64,000 nt of DNA from contig JAPOWR010000005.1 in NCBI GenBank assembly GCA_026707545.1, positions 248,001 through 312,000 on the forward strand. Reading direction: 5' to 3'. The position numbers and the translations under genes were made by a program. The stretch is from Acidobacteriota bacterium (GTDB lineage: Bacteria > Acidobacteriota > Thermoanaerobaculia > Multivoradales > Multivoraceae). The notes beneath the pieces were generated by a model that was not told the DNA's origin, searched no databases, and saw only the letters and a list, made by a program, of their open reading frames with translations. Every line of letters begins with the position of its first letter. Position 1 is the first letter of the stretch. This document shows positions 47,086 to 56,941 of this stretch, piece after piece.

Positions 47086-47780
47086 GCGCTCCTGGGCCGA
47101 CGCTGCGGCCGCCTGCGAACCGCCTCTACGCGATCGTCGATACGGGATTCTTCGGCTCCGAATCCGAGGCCGTGGTCGGTACGGTCAAGACGCTGCTCGA
47201 CTGCGGCGCGCGCTGGATCCAGTTTCGCGCAAAGGGGGTGCCGGACCTGGTGATGTGGCGGCTCGCCGAGGCGGTAGGGCCCTTGTTCGAGGAGGAAACG
47301 GGCGCGGGCGGCGAAGCGGACGCACCGCTGCTCTGGATCAACGACAACGCGGCGGTGGCAGCCGGGCTGGCGGCGAGCGGCTCGCGCGTCGGTCTCCGCG
47401 TGGGTCTTCACCTGGGCCAGGACGACCTGCCCCCCGTGGCGGCGCGGCTGTCGGTTCCTCCCACCTGTCCGATCGGCCGCTCGACCCACGGCCGCGAGCA
47501 GGCCGCGGAAGCGGACCGCGACCCGGCCGTCGACGTGCTGGCGATCGGCCCGGCGTTCGGAACGACGACCAAGGACCGGCCGGACCCGGTCGTCGGGCTC
47601 GCCGGTGTAACCGCCGCGCGCGCGGTCACCTCGAAGCCCCTGATCGCGATCGGCGGCATCGACGCCGAGCGCGCTCCGCGCGTCATCGAGGCCGGCGCCG
47701 ACGCGGTGGCGGTCATCTCGGCTCTCGACCCGACGGACCTGGTGGTCTCCTGCCGCCGGCTGCTGCGATCGCTCGCTTGA
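47082..47780 (+). CDS. thiE: Thiamine phosphate synthase-like protein
   Basis: 232 residues, TIM-barrel ThiE/TenI family: RWIQFRAKG (substrate loop), LLWINDNAAVA, HLGQDDLPP, IGRSTHG, the GPAFGTTTKDRPD phosphate loop and AIGGIDAE. ThiE joins hydroxymethylpyrimidine diphosphate and thiazole phosphate. Placement after accC with a four-base overlap is unusual; no other thi gene is nearby, so a TenI-type role is possible. Confidence 0.82.
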   Translation: MSAPGPTLRPPANRLYAIVDTGFFGSESEAVVGTVKTLLDCGARWIQFRAKGVPDLVMWRLAEAVGPLFEEETGAGGEADAPLLWINDNAAVAAGLAASGSRVGLRVGLHLGQDDLPPVAARLSVPPTCPIGRSTHGREQAAEADRDPAVDVLAIGPAFGTTTKDRPDPVVGLAGVTAARAVTSKPLIAIGGIDAERAPRVIEAGADAVAVISALDPTDLVVSCRRLLRSLA

Positions 47781-47798
47781 GGATTCGTGGAGCGGTCT

Positions 47799-47915
47799 TC
47801 AGCCGTCTTGGGATCGAGAGCGCTCGCTCCTGAGCGCCCGGATCAGGAACAACGTGAAGCCGCCCCAGACGAAGCCGCAGATCAGGATGAGTACGAGGAT
47901 CGCTAACGGGGACAT
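47799..47915 (-). CDS. Small single-pass membrane protein, MetS-like (38 residues)
   Basis: The frame MSPLAILVLILICGFVWGG is followed by TLFLIRALRSERS. One hydrophobic helix with an internal WGG and a basic C-terminal tail resembles the MetS-type small subunits of NSS-family transporters. No such transporter gene is adjacent. The ribosome binding site is weak (GGAG 13 bases upstream). Coding is likely from the clear membrane-protein pattern; function is only suggested. Confidence 0.5.
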   Translation of the reverse strand: MSPLAILVLILICGFVWGGFTLFLIRALRSERSRSQDG

Positions 47916-47994
47916 GGACTTGAGTAGCTCCGTCGGGGACTATACGCCACGGCCTTCCGTCGCTCGCGGCCCCTTCGCGTGTACCCTCCGAGCC

Positions 47995-48507
47995 ATGCGC
48001 GTCTTCCTCGTCGGCTTCATGGCGGCCGGCAAGAGTCGGATCGGACGGCGGCTGGCCCGGTCTCTGGACTGGACGTTTCTGGACCTCGACTCGGAGATTG
48101 CCGAGCATGAGGGACAGCCGGTAGCCGACCTGATCGTTGAGCGCGGCGAGACCTATTTCCGCGAACGCGAGACGGCGGCTCTCGAGCGCTGCGCCAAACT
48201 CGAACACGCAGTGATCGCCACTGGTGGCGGCGTGTTTACCCTGGAGCGGAATCGCCGCCTGATCGCGGACCTCGGCACCAGCGTATGGCTCGATCCGCCC
48301 TGGGAAGCGCTCTGCCGCCGCGCGCAGCAGTCCCATAAACGCCGCCCGCTCTTCGAATCCCCGGACCAGGCACGAGCTCTGTACGAGAGCCGTCTGGAGT
48401 CCTACGGCCAGGCCGATGTACGGATCCGAACCCGGGGCACGGAACGCAAGCGTGACGTCGCGGCTGCGATCATCCGGCGGCTTGTCCTGGCGCGGGAGGA
48501 CGCCTAG
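47995..48507 (+). CDS. aroK: Shikimate kinase
   Basis: 170 residues. P-loop GFMAAGKS (7-14), DLDSEIAEHEG, ERGETYFRERE with the shikimate-binding Arg, the TGGGVF motif and a C-terminal lid (RRPLFE). It phosphorylates shikimate for aromatic amino acid synthesis. ATG 47995 is the natural start; the longer frame upstream is not conserved in type. Its TAG abuts the TAG of the convergent ccmI gene. Confidence 0.93.
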   Translation: MRVFLVGFMAAGKSRIGRRLARSLDWTFLDLDSEIAEHEGQPVADLIVERGETYFRERETAALERCAKLEHAVIATGGGVFTLERNRRLIADLGTSVWLDPPWEALCRRAQQSHKRRPLFESPDQARALYESRLESYGQADVRIRTRGTERKRDVAAAIIRRLVLAREDA

Positions 48508-49434
48508 CTACAACGGGTTGTTGACGATCTCGTCGACGGTCTTGCCTTCGCGGGCCTGGGCGGCGACCTGTTCGAGGCGGGGGCTGGAGCGGACCTGGTT
48601 GGCGCCCTCCCAGGTTGCGATGGCGCCGTCGCGGTCGCCGAACTGGAGCAGGAGAAGGCCTTGCATGAGCGCCGACTGTTCGTGGCCGGGATCGCTCCTG
48701 AGCGACCGCTCGAACGCGCTCAGGGCGACCTGGGTCTGTCCCATCTGGAGACGGACCATGCCCGAAACGAAGTGTGCGTCGGGGTCCTCGGGGTCGACCT
48801 GCAGGATCTGCTGTGCCACCTGGAACGCGTCGAAGGCGCGGCCGTTCGTCAGCAGGAGCTGCATCAGGGCGCGCATCGCGTCGAGGTCCGAGGGATCGGC
48901 GTCGATCTGTCGCTGCAGCTCGACGGCTCGGGACGCCAGCTCGGGTGGGAGCGGAGCCTGGCCGCGGAAGTCCGTCTCGCCGCTGCCCTGCGCCATCGCC
49001 TGCTCGGCCTGCGGATCGGGCCGGGCGTCGATCTGGGCCCAGATGACGAGGGCCGCGACCAGCCCTACCACGCCGCCGCCGAGAAGGGCCCCGGAGAGCA
49101 GGGGGTGCGCCTGGGCGAAGGCGTTGCCGGCGGTCGCTGCCGTGGGCTGCCGCTTGCCGCCTGTGTCCGGAGCGATGCCGGCGATCGCTTCCTCGACTTC
49201 GTCGAGCTCCTTCAGCACCCGCGCCGCGGACACCTGGAGCCGCGTCCTGTCGGCCTGCTGGAGTCCGGACTGCGACAGGCGGCCGAGCAGATCCTCGCGG
49301 CGGCTCGCGAGATCGGCTCGCCGCAACTCGAGCGCGGCCGCCCGCGCGGCCACCTCGCGCGGGAGGAAGGCGAACCCGAAGCCCAGACCGGCGAGGACGG
49401 CGGCGACGAGAGCAATCGTCGCAACGACAGTCAG
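48508..49434 (-). CDS. ccmI: CcmI/CycH-like TPR protein of cytochrome c maturation, probable CTG start
   Basis: Read from CTG 49434, the 308-residue product starts with a membrane helix (LTVVATIALVAAVLAGLG), then a basic coiled region (LRRADLASRREDLL), a second helix at about 110-135 and TPR repeats (about 160-290). The nearest GTG (49353) would delete the first helix, and no ATG, GTG or TTG lies between it and the upstream stop. CTG overlaps the ccmH stop as CTGA, in the style of this operon. CcmI presents apocytochrome to the haem ligation complex CcmFH. Confidence 0.75.
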   Translation of the reverse strand: MTVVATIALVAAVLAGLGFGFAFLPREVAARAAALELRRADLASRREDLLGRLSQSGLQQADRTRLQVSAARVLKELDEVEEAIAGIAPDTGGKRQPTAATAGNAFAQAHPLLSGALLGGGVVGLVAALVIWAQIDARPDPQAEQAMAQGSGETDFRGQAPLPPELASRAVELQRQIDADPSDLDAMRALMQLLLTNGRAFDAFQVAQQILQVDPEDPDAHFVSGMVRLQMGQTQVALSAFERSLRSDPGHEQSALMQGLLLLQFGDRDGAIATWEGANQVRSSPRLEQVAAQAREGKTVDEIVNNPL

Positions 49435-50033
49435 GTCTCCGTCTCCCCGTTGTCTCCGTCAGCGTCGTCGTCGCGCTCCACCTGCCTCAGGTAGGCGTCC
49501 AGGCCCTCGTCGGCGCTTCGACGTTGCCGGAGCCGCCGCGCGACCAGCAGGCCGCCGAGCGTCACGATCCCGGCGGGCGCCGTCCACACGATCAGGTTGA
49601 GGCCGCGTGCGCGCGGCTCGAGCAGCACGAACTCGCCGTAGCGCTGCTCGAAGTAGAGGACCACCTGGTCGCGGGTGTAGCCGGAGGCCAGCAGGGACCG
49701 CGCCTCCGCCCGCATCGCCTGCGCCGATGAAGCGCCCGAGTCGGCGATCGACAGCGCCTGGCACTTGGGGCAGCGGATGTCGGCCGCGACCAGGGCCACG
49801 GCCCGGTCGAGCTCCTCGCCGGAGAGCGGTTCGCCCTGCGGGTCGCCCAACTCGCGCGATGCCTCGACTCCGAGTCCCGGCCGGACCTCGCCTTCGGCCG
49901 CCGGCAGATCGACGCCGGGTCCGGCATCCTGCGACTGCGCGGCCAGGAGGCCCGGTGTTACGCCTGATGCCGGCCAGAAGGCCGGCGCACCCAGCAGAAC
50001 GAACGCGGCCGCCGGGATGCCGGTAACCCGCAT
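49431..50033 (-). CDS. ccmH: Cytochrome c-type biogenesis protein CcmH
   Basis: 200 residues: signal peptide, a periplasmic domain with Cys88-x-x-Cys91 in IRCPKCQALSIADSGA, the family motif SGYTRDQVVLYFEQRYG, and a C-terminal membrane helix (about 148-168). It reduces apocytochrome thiols for haem attachment with CcmF and CcmI. The DNA of residues 14-22 (LGAPAFWPA region) coincides with a copy of the RGAA-loop repeat, so part of its leader is repeat-derived. Confidence 0.92.
   Translation of the reverse strand: MRVTGIPAAAFVLLGAPAFWPASGVTPGLLAAQSQDAGPGVDLPAAEGEVRPGLGVEASRELGDPQGEPLSGEELDRAVALVAADIRCPKCQALSIADSGASSAQAMRAEARSLLASGYTRDQVVLYFEQRYGEFVLLEPRARGLNLIVWTAPAGIVTLGGLLVARRLRQRRSADEGLDAYLRQVERDDDADGDNGETET
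49969..49993 (+). repeat. RGAA-loop hairpin repeat, copy E, inside ccmH
   Basis: GCCGGCC, loop AGAA, GGCCGGC, tail GCACCCA. It differs from copy A (9818) by one loop base. It lies in the coding sequence for the CcmH leader, in antisense orientation to that gene. Confidence 0.7.
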
Positions 50034-50034
50034 G

Positions 50035-50567
50035 TCAGCCGGTCGCTTCGGCCGGCTGCGCCAGCAGCCGGTTGGCGACGTCGAGTAGCTGCTCGGGCGA
50101 GACCGCGCCGATCGCCTTGTCGACGATCGTGCCGTCGCGGTCGATGAAGAAGGTCTCGGGAGGGCCGTAGACGCCGTAGGCGATGGCGACCCGGCCGCCC
50201 TCGTCGATCAGCGATGGGCCCCAGGTCCCGTTCTCGGCGTTGAACTGGGCGATCAGGCCGGGCTCGTCCTGGAAGATGACGCCGAGGAAGTGGATCTCGC
50301 CCCGCCAGCGCCGGGCGCCTTCCATGAGTAGCGGGTGCTCGACCCAGCAGGGCACGCAGTAGGTGGCCCAGAAGTTGATGACTACGGGGGTGCCGCGGAG
50401 CTCCTCCAGGTCGACGACGTTGCCGTCGAGATCGGCGAGCCGGAAGCTGGGCGCCGGTTGGCCGATCAGCGGCGACTCGACGATCTGGGGGTCGTGCCGG
50501 AACCCGAACCCGAGCACGAGCAGGACCGGCAGGCAGATGCCGAGGCCGATCAGGAGGACCTTGCGGT

Positions 50568-50571
<4 letters not shown>
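50035..50571 (-). CDS. ccmG: Thiol:disulfide interchange protein CcmG/DsbE
   Basis: 178 residues: N-terminal anchor (about 5-24), then a thioredoxin fold with Cys72-Val-Pro-Cys75 in FWATYCVPCW and YGVYGPPETFFID, the DsbE signature. It passes electrons to CcmH or apocytochrome in the periplasm. ATG overlaps the ccmF stop (ATGA). Confidence 0.94.
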
Positions 50572-52564
<1,993 letters not shown>

Positions 52565-52568
<4 letters not shown>

Positions 52569-53056
52569 AGGTCGAACTGCATGGACTCGATCAGCTCCGC
52601 CATGCTGCGATTGTCGTTGACGTCCGGTGCCTGGTACTCGTTGTCGTGCTTCACCATCAGGCGCGAGGTGGCGAACTGGCCGTCCTCGCGCATCGTCCCT
52701 TCGATGACGACGCCGATGCCCTCGCGGAACATGGCCGGCGGTACAGCCGTCGTGCGCACGTCGACTCGCGATTGCCCGTCGGTGACCGTGAAGGCGAGGG
52801 TCAGACCGTCTTCGCTCCGGCTCACCGAGCCCTTCTCGACCAGCCCGCCGAGACGGATGCTGGCGCCGACCGCTTCCGGGCCCGCCTCGTGGAGTTCCGT
52901 GGGACTCCAGAAGTAGACGAGGTTCTCGCCCACGTCGCCGAAGGCGAGAACCGAGAGCGCGATCGCCACGGCGGCGCCCGCGGCCAGCAGCAGGAGACGG
53001 CGGTTGCCGCGGTTAGGTGCCTGTTCCTTCGTCTGTGTCGTGGGTTCCGTGCTCAT
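52565..53056 (-). CDS. ccmE: Haem chaperone CcmE
   Basis: 163 residues: N-terminal helix (about 20-40), OB-fold with LGGLVEKGSV, and the haem-binding His137 and Tyr141 in VKHDNEYQAPD. It binds haem covalently and delivers it to CcmF. In known systems loading needs CcmC, which is not seen at this locus. It overlaps ccmD by 44 bp. Confidence 0.95.
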
Positions 53057-53198
53057 CGCTCTGTTCCTGCGCCGGAGTGTTGCCGGAGGTCCGCCGCCTT
53101 CGGGCGAACAGACTGTAGGTGTAGAGGATCAGGGCCGCGCCCGCCGATCCGTAGGCGGCCACAACCCACCCCCAACCGCCGACTATAACGCCGTCCAC
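53013..53198 (-). CDS. ccmD: CcmD-like small membrane protein
   Basis: 61 residues: one helix with WVVAAYGSAGAALILYTY then ARRRR, followed by a polar acidic tail. This matches CcmD, the small subunit that helps release holo-CcmE. GTG start with AGGAGGAG ten bases upstream. Just 42 bp separate it from the ccmB stop, with no room for ccmC. Confidence 0.85.
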   Translation of the reverse strand: MDGVIVGGWGWVVAAYGSAGAALILYTYSLFARRRRTSGNTPAQEQSDEHGTHDTDEGTGT

Positions 53199-53240
53199 GC
53201 TTCGTTTTCTCCTCCTGGCTGCCCGGTCGCCGGCAGGCCG

Positions 53241-53921
53241 TCACTCTTCCAGGGCGACGGCGGCCAGCACGCCGCCGAGCGCCCAGTAGATCACATCGAA
53301 GGCGAGCAGCATGACGATCCAGCTCCGCGTCTGGTCCATCGGATCCCCAGAAAGCATGAGCGCCACGGTCTTCACCGACGCGATCAGCACCGGGATGACG
53401 AGGGGGAAGAGGAGCAGGGGCAGCAGCACGTCCTGGCTCGCGGCTCGGCTCGTCATCGCCGCGTAGAGGGTGCCGGGCGCGGCGAGACCGGCCGCGGCGA
53501 GCAGCCAGACGCCGAAGACGCCGAGCAGGGCCCCGGGTCCCGCATCGACGCCATAGAGGATGATCGCCGAGGGCAGCAGCACCGGCCCCAGCATGGCCAG
53601 GAAGACGAAGTTCCCGAGGGCCTTCGCGTAGAAGAGGACCGCGGGCTCGACCGGTAGCAGCAGCAGGCCCTCGAGGGCGCGGTTCTCTCTTTCGACCCGG
53701 AAGGACTCGGACAGCCCCAGAGTCGAGCTCAGCAGCAGGGCGAGAATGAGGAAGCCGGGGGCCATGACCGTCGCGGTGCGGTCGTCGGCATCGATCGCGA
53801 AGGAGAACAGCACCAGGGTGATGCCTCCGAAGAGCACGATCGAGAGGAAACGGAAGCGGCCGCGCCACTCGACCCGCAGGTCCTTCGCCAGCAACACGAA
53901 CACGGGCCTTGTGAGCTTCAA
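53241..53921 (-). CDS. ccmB: Haem exporter protein CcmB
   Basis: 226 residues, TTG start with GGAGG upstream, about six membrane helices. Signature parts include LAKDLRVEWR, ESFRVERENRALEGLLLLPV and DVLLPLLLFPLVIPVL. It forms an ABC complex with CcmA that drives haem release from CcmCDE. TTG overlaps the ccmA stop (TTGA). Confidence 0.92.
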   Translation of the reverse strand: MKLTRPVFVLLAKDLRVEWRGRFRFLSIVLFGGITLVLFSFAIDADDRTATVMAPGFLILALLLSSTLGLSESFRVERENRALEGLLLLPVEPAVLFYAKALGNFVFLAMLGPVLLPSAIILYGVDAGPGALLGVFGVWLLAAAGLAAPGTLYAAMTSRAASQDVLLPLLLFPLVIPVLIASVKTVALMLSGDPMDQTRSWIVMLLAFDVIYWALGGVLAAVALEE

Positions 53922-54598
53922 CGCAACCTCCGCGCCCACGCCGCTTCGAGCCCGCCGGCGGCGCCGTGCCACGCGACCTGGCCCTGCTCCAGAAGGATCG
54001 CCCGGTTGCAGAGGCGGGAGGCCCGTTCGACCGCATGCGAGGCCACGATCAGGGTTCCGCCGCCATCGGTGAAGCGCTCGATCCAGCCCTCGATCAGCGT
54101 CTGACCCTGGGGATCGAGAGACGCGAACGGCTCGTCGAGCAGCAGCAGCCGGGGGTTCTCGAGCCGCGACCGCGCGAGGACGAGCCGCTTCCGCATTCCG
54201 GCCGAAAAGCCGCCGACCTGACGGCCGGCGGCGTCCTGGAGACCGAGTTCGGCGAGCAGGTCCGTGAGCCCGCCGGAACCGCCGCGCTCCCCGCACAGCG
54301 AACTCCACAACCTGAGGGTCTCGATCGCGGTCAGCCGGTCGTAGAGATAGTCGTGGTGGGAGACCAGGGAGAGCGTGCTTCGGGTGCCGAAACGGTCTTC
54401 GGACGGGTTGCGGCCGTCGACCAGGAGCTCCCCCGCCGTCGGTTTCCTGAGGCCGGCGACCAGCCGCAGCAGCGTCGTCTTCCCGGAGCCGTTGGCCCCC
54501 GCCAGAAGCAGGCGCTCACCCGCCTCCAGATCGAGGTCGACATGGGCCAGGGCCCACTGGGTGCCGAAGCGGATACCGAGTCCGCGTGCGTGAATCAA
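53918..54598 (-). CDS. ccmA: Haem exporter ATP-binding protein CcmA
   Basis: 226 residues from TTG 54598. Walker A GANGSGKTTLL, signature GGFSAGMRKRLVLARS, Walker B LLLLDEPFASLD and the switch His in IVASHAVER. The frame continues upstream with no homology, so the TTG is preferred. It heads the ccm operon and is divergent from the sigma factor gene across 148 bp. It couples ATP use to haem handover with CcmB. Confidence 0.9.
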   Translation of the reverse strand: MIHARGLGIRFGTQWALAHVDLDLEAGERLLLAGANGSGKTTLLRLVAGLRKPTAGELLVDGRNPSEDRFGTRSTLSLVSHHDYLYDRLTAIETLRLWSSLCGERGGSGGLTDLLAELGLQDAAGRQVGGFSAGMRKRLVLARSRLENPRLLLLDEPFASLDPQGQTLIEGWIERFTDGGGTLIVASHAVERASRLCNRAILLEQGQVAWHGAAGGLEAAWARRLR

Positions 54599-54746
54599 GG
54601 TCTCGGCACGGTTACTCTCTAGGCGGCGAATGCGGGGACGCCCGTCCCCGGGGCTCCGAGGGTATAGCAGCCGGGGATTGCCGGAAGCGGACCCGGGCGG
54701 CCGCAGGACCGGGCCGGCCCGCAACAATCCGGCGCGGGAGACGTAG

Positions 54747-55334
54747 GTGAAGGCTGTGGAGGCAACTCGGGCGACCGACGAGGAGTTGGTGGCTGCGATT
54801 CTGGACGGCGAGACGGCCCTGTACACCGACCTCGTGCAGAGGTATCAGGGTCGGCTGGTCAACTACCTGAACCGCTTTCTCGGCAACGTCGACGAGTCGC
54901 AGGAGTTGTCCCAGGAAGTGTTCCTAAAGGTCTACCGGGCCCTCGATCGTTACAACCCCACCTACCGATTCTCGACATGGCTCTTTCGAGTGGCAAAGAA
55001 CGCGGCGATCGACCTGCTGCGCAAGCGGCGTCTCAAGCTGGTTCCGATGCAGCGGGTCGGCTTCGACGGAGAAACGCGGGAGAGGGAGTTTCCGAGTGAG
55101 GAGAGGGACCCGTACCGGGCGCTTCGGAACCTCGAACGGCGCGATGCGATCGGTGCCGCGATCGACGGTCTGAAGGACGAGTACCGAGAGTTGATCCAGT
55201 TGAGACACTTCGCCGAGATGACCTACGAAGAAATCGCCGAGTTCAAGGGAATGCCCCTGGGCACGGTGAAGAACAAGTTGTTTCGCGGCCGCCGGATGCT
55301 GAAGGCCCGGTTGGCTGAATACCTCACCGACTGA
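54747..55334 (+). CDS. ECF-type RNA polymerase sigma factor
   Basis: 195 residues, GTG start with GGAG nearby. Region 2 has LSQEVFLKVYRALDRY and FSTWLFRVAKNAAIDLLRKRR; region 4 has the HTH YEEIAEFKGMPLGTVKNKLFRGRRML. It directs RNA polymerase to specific promoters. The next gene, 20 bp downstream, encodes a zinc-type anti-sigma factor, its likely inhibitor. Targets are unknown. Confidence 0.92.
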   Translation: MKAVEATRATDEELVAAILDGETALYTDLVQRYQGRLVNYLNRFLGNVDESQELSQEVFLKVYRALDRYNPTYRFSTWLFRVAKNAAIDLLRKRRLKLVPMQRVGFDGETREREFPSEERDPYRALRNLERRDAIGAAIDGLKDEYRELIQLRHFAEMTYEEIAEFKGMPLGTVKNKLFRGRRMLKARLAEYLTD

Positions 55335-55354
55335 AGGACGGGGGGAGTTCAGCG

Positions 55355-55930
55355 ATGACGAGTTCCAGGAGTGGGGTCAGCGGTAGGGCGTCCGACGCCT
55401 GTTCCCATGCAGAACTGATCGACGCCTACGTCGACGGCGCGGTGGCCGAGCCCGAGCGCGAGCAGGCGGAGCGGCACCTTCTGGAATGTGGCGAGTGCCG
55501 AAACGAGGCGCGCGCCCTGGCCGCGCTGGGCGAGCTTCTGGCCGCGGAACGGCTCGCGCCCGAGCCGCTCGAAGTCGCGGTCCGCGCCCCGTCGCGGGCA
55601 CGCCGTCGCAGGGCCCTGGCAGCGGCCGCGGCCCTGGTGGGGCTGTTCGGCGGCTCTCTCGCGGTACTCGCCGGGCTCGCGCCCCAGGTCGAATCGGCGA
55701 CCTCGGCAGTGGCGGCGCTGTTCGACTTCACGGTCACCGTCGCGCTGGTCGGTGCCGGCCTGCTCGAGGCCTCGTGGCGGGGCGTGAGCGCTGCGGCGTC
55801 CTCGGTGCTCCAGCCCGCGGCGCCCGGCCTCGTGTTCGGCGGCTTGGCGGCCGCCGGCCTCACCGCGCTCCTGTTCTCTCTGCTGAGACGCGGTTCCAGG
55901 GCGACGGTTCGGGAACGGCAACAGCGCTGA
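55355..55930 (+). CDS. Putative anti-sigma factor (zf-HC2 type)
   Basis: 191 residues. The N-terminal zinc motif has His41, Cys45 and Cys48 in HLLECGECR, the HxxxCxxC of zinc anti-sigma factors. Three hydrophobic segments follow (about 88-108, 122-142, 160-180), so it should sit in the inner membrane. It probably holds the preceding ECF sigma factor until a signal arrives. Confidence 0.85.
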   Translation: MTSSRSGVSGRASDACSHAELIDAYVDGAVAEPEREQAERHLLECGECRNEARALAALGELLAAERLAPEPLEVAVRAPSRARRRRALAAAAALVGLFGGSLAVLAGLAPQVESATSAVAALFDFTVTVALVGAGLLEASWRGVSAAASSVLQPAAPGLVFGGLAAAGLTALLFSLLRRGSRATVRERQQR

Positions 55931-55970
55931 GGTCTCCGGTCGCGGCGGGAGCTACGATCGGCGAGGTCCC

Positions 55971-56909
55971 GTGCCCGACATCGTCAACAAGCGCCCGCAC
56001 CTGCTAGCTCCGGCTCTGCTGGCCTGTGTCGCGGTCGCGGGCGGCTGCACGCCTGCCGAGCGACCCGTGGAGAGCGCCGGGGAGGCCGTCGTCGTCGAGG
56101 CGGAGGCGGTCGTGCGGGATCAGGTCATCGCGGTGGGCCGGGATCTGGAGTTGCGCGGCGAAGCTCGCTCGGACGCGGTCGTTCTGAGCGGAGACGCCCG
56201 CGTCGACGGTGTCGTGTCGGGCGACGTGATCGTGCTCGACGGCGACGTTCACCTGGGATCGCCGGCCCGCGTGGGAGGCGATGTGTTCGTGCTGGGCGGC
56301 GAGGTGAACGCAGAGTCCGGGGCCGCGGTCGAGGGCCGCACGGTGGCCTGGCCGCGGGCGCCGTCCTCGTTGCTCATCCTGGCCGAGGGGCCGCTGATGG
56401 GCCGCTCGCCGCTGTCGCCGGCGGTGGCGATGCTGAACCTGGCGTTGCTGCTCGCGTGGTTGCTGGTGTCGGTGGTCCTGGTCTGGGGGTTCGACTCGTC
56501 GCTCCTCGGGACCGCCCAGAGCGTCCTGGAGCGGCCGTTCCGCAACTTCTTCGTCGGCCTGGTGGCGGTGCTCGCGGTGGGTCTGACCTTCGGTCTGGTG
56601 ACGGCGGTGGCGCCGGCGATGATCGGTGTGCCGCTACTCGTCGTGTGCGCCGTGGCGGCGATGGTGTGCAAGCTGTGGGGCACCGTGGCGGTGTTCATGG
56701 CGGTGGGCACCCGCCTGCTGCCGAAGCGCGGTGGGACCGCCGGCCGGGCGATGGCCGCCGTGCTCGTCGGTCTCCTCGCTCTGGGCCTGGTCAAGATGGT
56801 GCCGTACGTGGGTGGCTGGACCTGGACGATCGTCACCTGCATCGGGGTCGGCGCCGCGCTGGACAGCAGGCTCGGACGCTGCGACCCGTGGTTCGCCGGC
56901 CTCGACTGA
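55971..56909 (+). CDS. Bactofilin-like beta-repeat lipoprotein with C-terminal membrane helices
   Basis: 312 residues, GTG start. Lipobox AGGC (Cys about 26). A short right-handed repeat follows (about 50-125, with DAVVLSGDARVDGVVSGDVIV), resembling polymer-forming bactofilins, and then about five membrane helices (about 150-300). It is likely an envelope protein regulated with the adjacent sigma/anti-sigma pair. Function unknown. Confidence 0.7.
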   Translation: MPDIVNKRPHLLAPALLACVAVAGGCTPAERPVESAGEAVVVEAEAVVRDQVIAVGRDLELRGEARSDAVVLSGDARVDGVVSGDVIVLDGDVHLGSPARVGGDVFVLGGEVNAESGAAVEGRTVAWPRAPSSLLILAEGPLMGRSPLSPAVAMLNLALLLAWLLVSVVLVWGFDSSLLGTAQSVLERPFRNFFVGLVAVLAVGLTFGLVTAVAPAMIGVPLLVVCAVAAMVCKLWGTVAVFMAVGTRLLPKRGGTAGRAMAAVLVGLLALGLVKMVPYVGGWTWTIVTCIGVGAALDSRLGRCDPWFAGLD

Positions 56910-56941
56910 GCCGCTAGGTCCCAGGCGCTAGGCTCGCGCCG

